A DNA stretch of 64,000 nt, from assembly GCA_900239685.1 (NCBI GenBank), contig OENT01000010.1, positions 186,001-250,000 on the forward strand, read 5' to 3'. Of the stretch, positions 62,278-64,000 are shown piece by piece. This DNA comes from Rotaria macrura. Taxonomy: Eukaryota > Rotifera > Eurotatoria > Philodinida > Philodinidae. The translations under genes were made by a program, and so were the position numbers. Within the stretch, counting starts at the first letter, position 1. Every line of letters begins with the position of its first letter. A model generated the notes under the pieces. It was not told where the DNA came from and made no database searches. It saw only the letters and a program-made list of their open reading frames with translations.

Positions 62278-62972
62278 TGACTTTATATTATTCTTATTCG
62301 ATGTATAAAAATTTGAAACTTCGTAACTCGACTTATTATCTACAATGCGTTCATTTGTGATTAAGCTAATCTAAATAAAATATAGTAAACAAACATAACG
62401 ATGAACAAAAGAAAGAAACAATGCAATCCGCAATTGTTATTGGCCAGAATCGAATGGCTATTATACGTCTGCATACTAGTGACATCTTAGTTATATGATA
62501 TTACAATATTATATACTATAACCTAGATCATTTGAATAATAGAATGTTAATATTTTTTAATATAGTCTAATCTGTATTTCTAGATATTGTTTTTCTTGTG
62601 AGAAATATTTTTGTCAAATGTCACTAGACACAAAAAAAAACTTAATCATATTGCTTTCGATAAGTTATTGTATTGCTATAACTGTCATCAGGTCGTTTAA
62701 GATTAGGTTACAGATAATGCAAATGACATAAATGCCCACCAAAAATATAATTTTATGACAACGCTGACAAAGACGATTTATTTTCATGCAATAAAGTCAA
62801 TAGTAAAACTTTGTTTTCCTATTACTCGACATGAGTCTTTGATTTTTAAAATCTATAAAAAAAGAGGCTTTTCTTTTTTCTTGACTGATACATATATGTA
62901 GATATGAGACAATTATACAGAAACGAATATAAGAACACCATGCAGCGTAAGATTAGATTCGAATCGAACATA
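62278..62972 (-). other. upstream region of PBX paralog B, possible extra 5' exon
   Basis: On the minus strand the frame of PBX B continues open upstream of its first ATG for about 31 codons, to TATTTTATTTAG|ATTAGC (around 62374-62369). This is either a trans-splice or 5'-UTR acceptor, or the start of a second exon joined to an ATG further out; ATGTCACTA|GTATGC around 62488-62475 would fit in phase. The rest is AT-rich and holds the end of the MARVEL-like gene transcript. Confidence 0.4.
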
Positions 62973-63946
62973 TTACGATCGAATCTTATCGGCTAAACGT
63001 CGAAATCTTATCAATGCTTCAGTAAGATATATGAGACATGCAGCAAAGCCAAATGTCTAAAATAAAAGTTTTCATGAAACATAATATGAATGTTTATTTT
63101 TTCTATAAGAAAGGCACTTACAGCTGCAGCAGCTGCGGAACCAGTCTGTGGTTTTACATCACTGTTGGTTGTATCCGGAGCTTGATTATTCAAATATGCT
63201 CGAGTTAATCGTTTTCTTAATTTATCTTCCCAACACTGAATAAAAATAGAATTGAAAATACAAAAACAAACGAAAGGCTATAGATAATTATTTCTATTGT
63301 TTTGGTTTCATTTTTTGATCTTTTACTCACAGCAACAACAACGGACACACCAAATAAAGCCAAAGCATAGATGACACACAAGAAAGCTATCTAAAAATGA
63401 CAAATGTCTATTTAGATAACGTTTTAAAAATCTTTTACTCCAATAGATAGTCGATGCCATGAATATCGATAACGAAAGTTAAACACTATATGAGCAAGAA
63501 ATGAGAATAATGTTAAACTAAATATGATCATTAAAACAGCTTGATCGGTCTGTTTGATTGTATAAACATCGATGTCATAGAATGTCATTAAATCAGGGTC
63601 ATGCTGCAAAGAAAAAAAAACGATAAAATATATGATTGACATATAAGTATGTGCATATCAATCAAGTCGTTTCATCTAATTTTCTTTTTTTGCACACTTA
63701 CTGTCTGAGTTATATTATATTTAATAATGTTAGTGTACGAATCTACAAGTTGAGCATAACCAGTCGACGTGAGGCATAAGGCGATAAAACCACCAACAAG
63801 CAATGTCTATTCATAATAGATACATTAGATTTATAGATTTGACTTGCATGCACATGAACAAGAAGATGAGTCAGTAATTTTATACTAACCAATTCGATGA
63901 TATTGGCACACCCAAGGAGTGAAATGACATAACTTTTATCAACCAT
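62973..63946 (-). CDS. four-helix MARVEL-like membrane protein
   Basis: Six small exons, all phase 0: 63946-63890, 63806-63702, 63603-63439, 63390-63331, 63235-63122 and 63056-62973. They give 194 residues. Four hydrophobic segments are seen: CANIIELTLLVGGFIALCLT (about 13-32), QAVLMIIFSLTLFSFLAHIV (about 75-95), IAFLCVIYALALFGVSVVVA (110-129) and FGFAACLIYLTEALI (about 169-184). The first helix with its IEL start, and the last with FGFAACLIYLTEALIRFRR, resemble MARVEL-domain proteins (CMTM/plasmolipin type) of membrane trafficking and tight apposition sites. One sequon (NIT) lies in the first loop. The loop before the last helix is hydrophilic and ends in an Ala run. The start is the first ATG (MVDKSYVIS). 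Fold class likely; specific subfamily not assigned. Confidence 0.65.
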
Positions 63947-64000
63947 TTTCTTTTCGAGTTTCAATGAGTAAATTCAAATATGTATTTGAAGATGCTAGAG

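Noticed and set aside
1-64000. CRISPR arrays, bacterial operons, tRNA or rRNA genes, telomeric repeats
   Set aside because: None was seen by eye; a tRNAscan/Infernal run would be the decisive check for small RNA genes, which could be missed.

Overview
The window looks like nuclear DNA of a small, compact-genome invertebrate animal. It is AT-rich and holds metazoan genes split by GT-AG introns mostly of 45-100 bp, with runs of unrelated housekeeping genes close together. A bdelloid rotifer or similar spiralian fits best; this is inferred from architecture and gene content, because no species marker is visible. Exon models were built by hand by matching splice sites, reading phase and known protein families.

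Layout. 3-1279: 3' part of a FoxA forkhead factor. 6972-12118 (minus): a complete 19-exon lysosomal alpha-N-acetylglucosaminidase (NAGLU), directly downstream of PSMD12 (26S proteasome lid subunit Rpn5; 12322-14564, minus). 16698-18116 and 21104-22510: two single-exon secreted proteins with DUF4140/DUF4139-like architecture, tandem paralogs whose middle third is almost identical. 22511-27373: gene-free, with a cluster of TTAA-flanked inverted-repeat elements (MITE-like). 27374-28704 (minus): WTAP, a subunit of the m6A writer complex. 31781-32323: MED30, convergent with a CDK5 activator (p35 type; 32410-34357, minus). 37982-39528 (minus): 3-ketoacyl-CoA reductase HSD17B12, divergent from U2AF1 (39802-41451). 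U2AF1, PPP6C (41554-43955) and an atrophin/RERE corepressor (44127-53200) follow head to tail with gaps of 102 and 171 bp. 54246-55125: an unrecognised three-exon gene. 57137-59891 and 60152-62277 (minus): two tandem PBX/extradenticle TALE homeobox genes. 62973-63946 (minus): a four-helix MARVEL-like membrane protein.

Most neighbours have no shared pathway. Two arrangements look functional. The first is the U2AF1-PPP6C-RERE run, where AATAAA overlaps the stop codons of U2AF1 and PPP6C and a pyrimidine-rich AG lies just before the ATG of PPP6C and of RERE. This is the layout expected of a spliced-leader (trans-spliced) operon. The second is the tandem PBX pair, where each copy carries a different substitution in the DNA-recognition helix. 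The long intergenic stretches hold microsatellites, homopolymer-rich DNA and the TTAA elements, but no further gene I can support.
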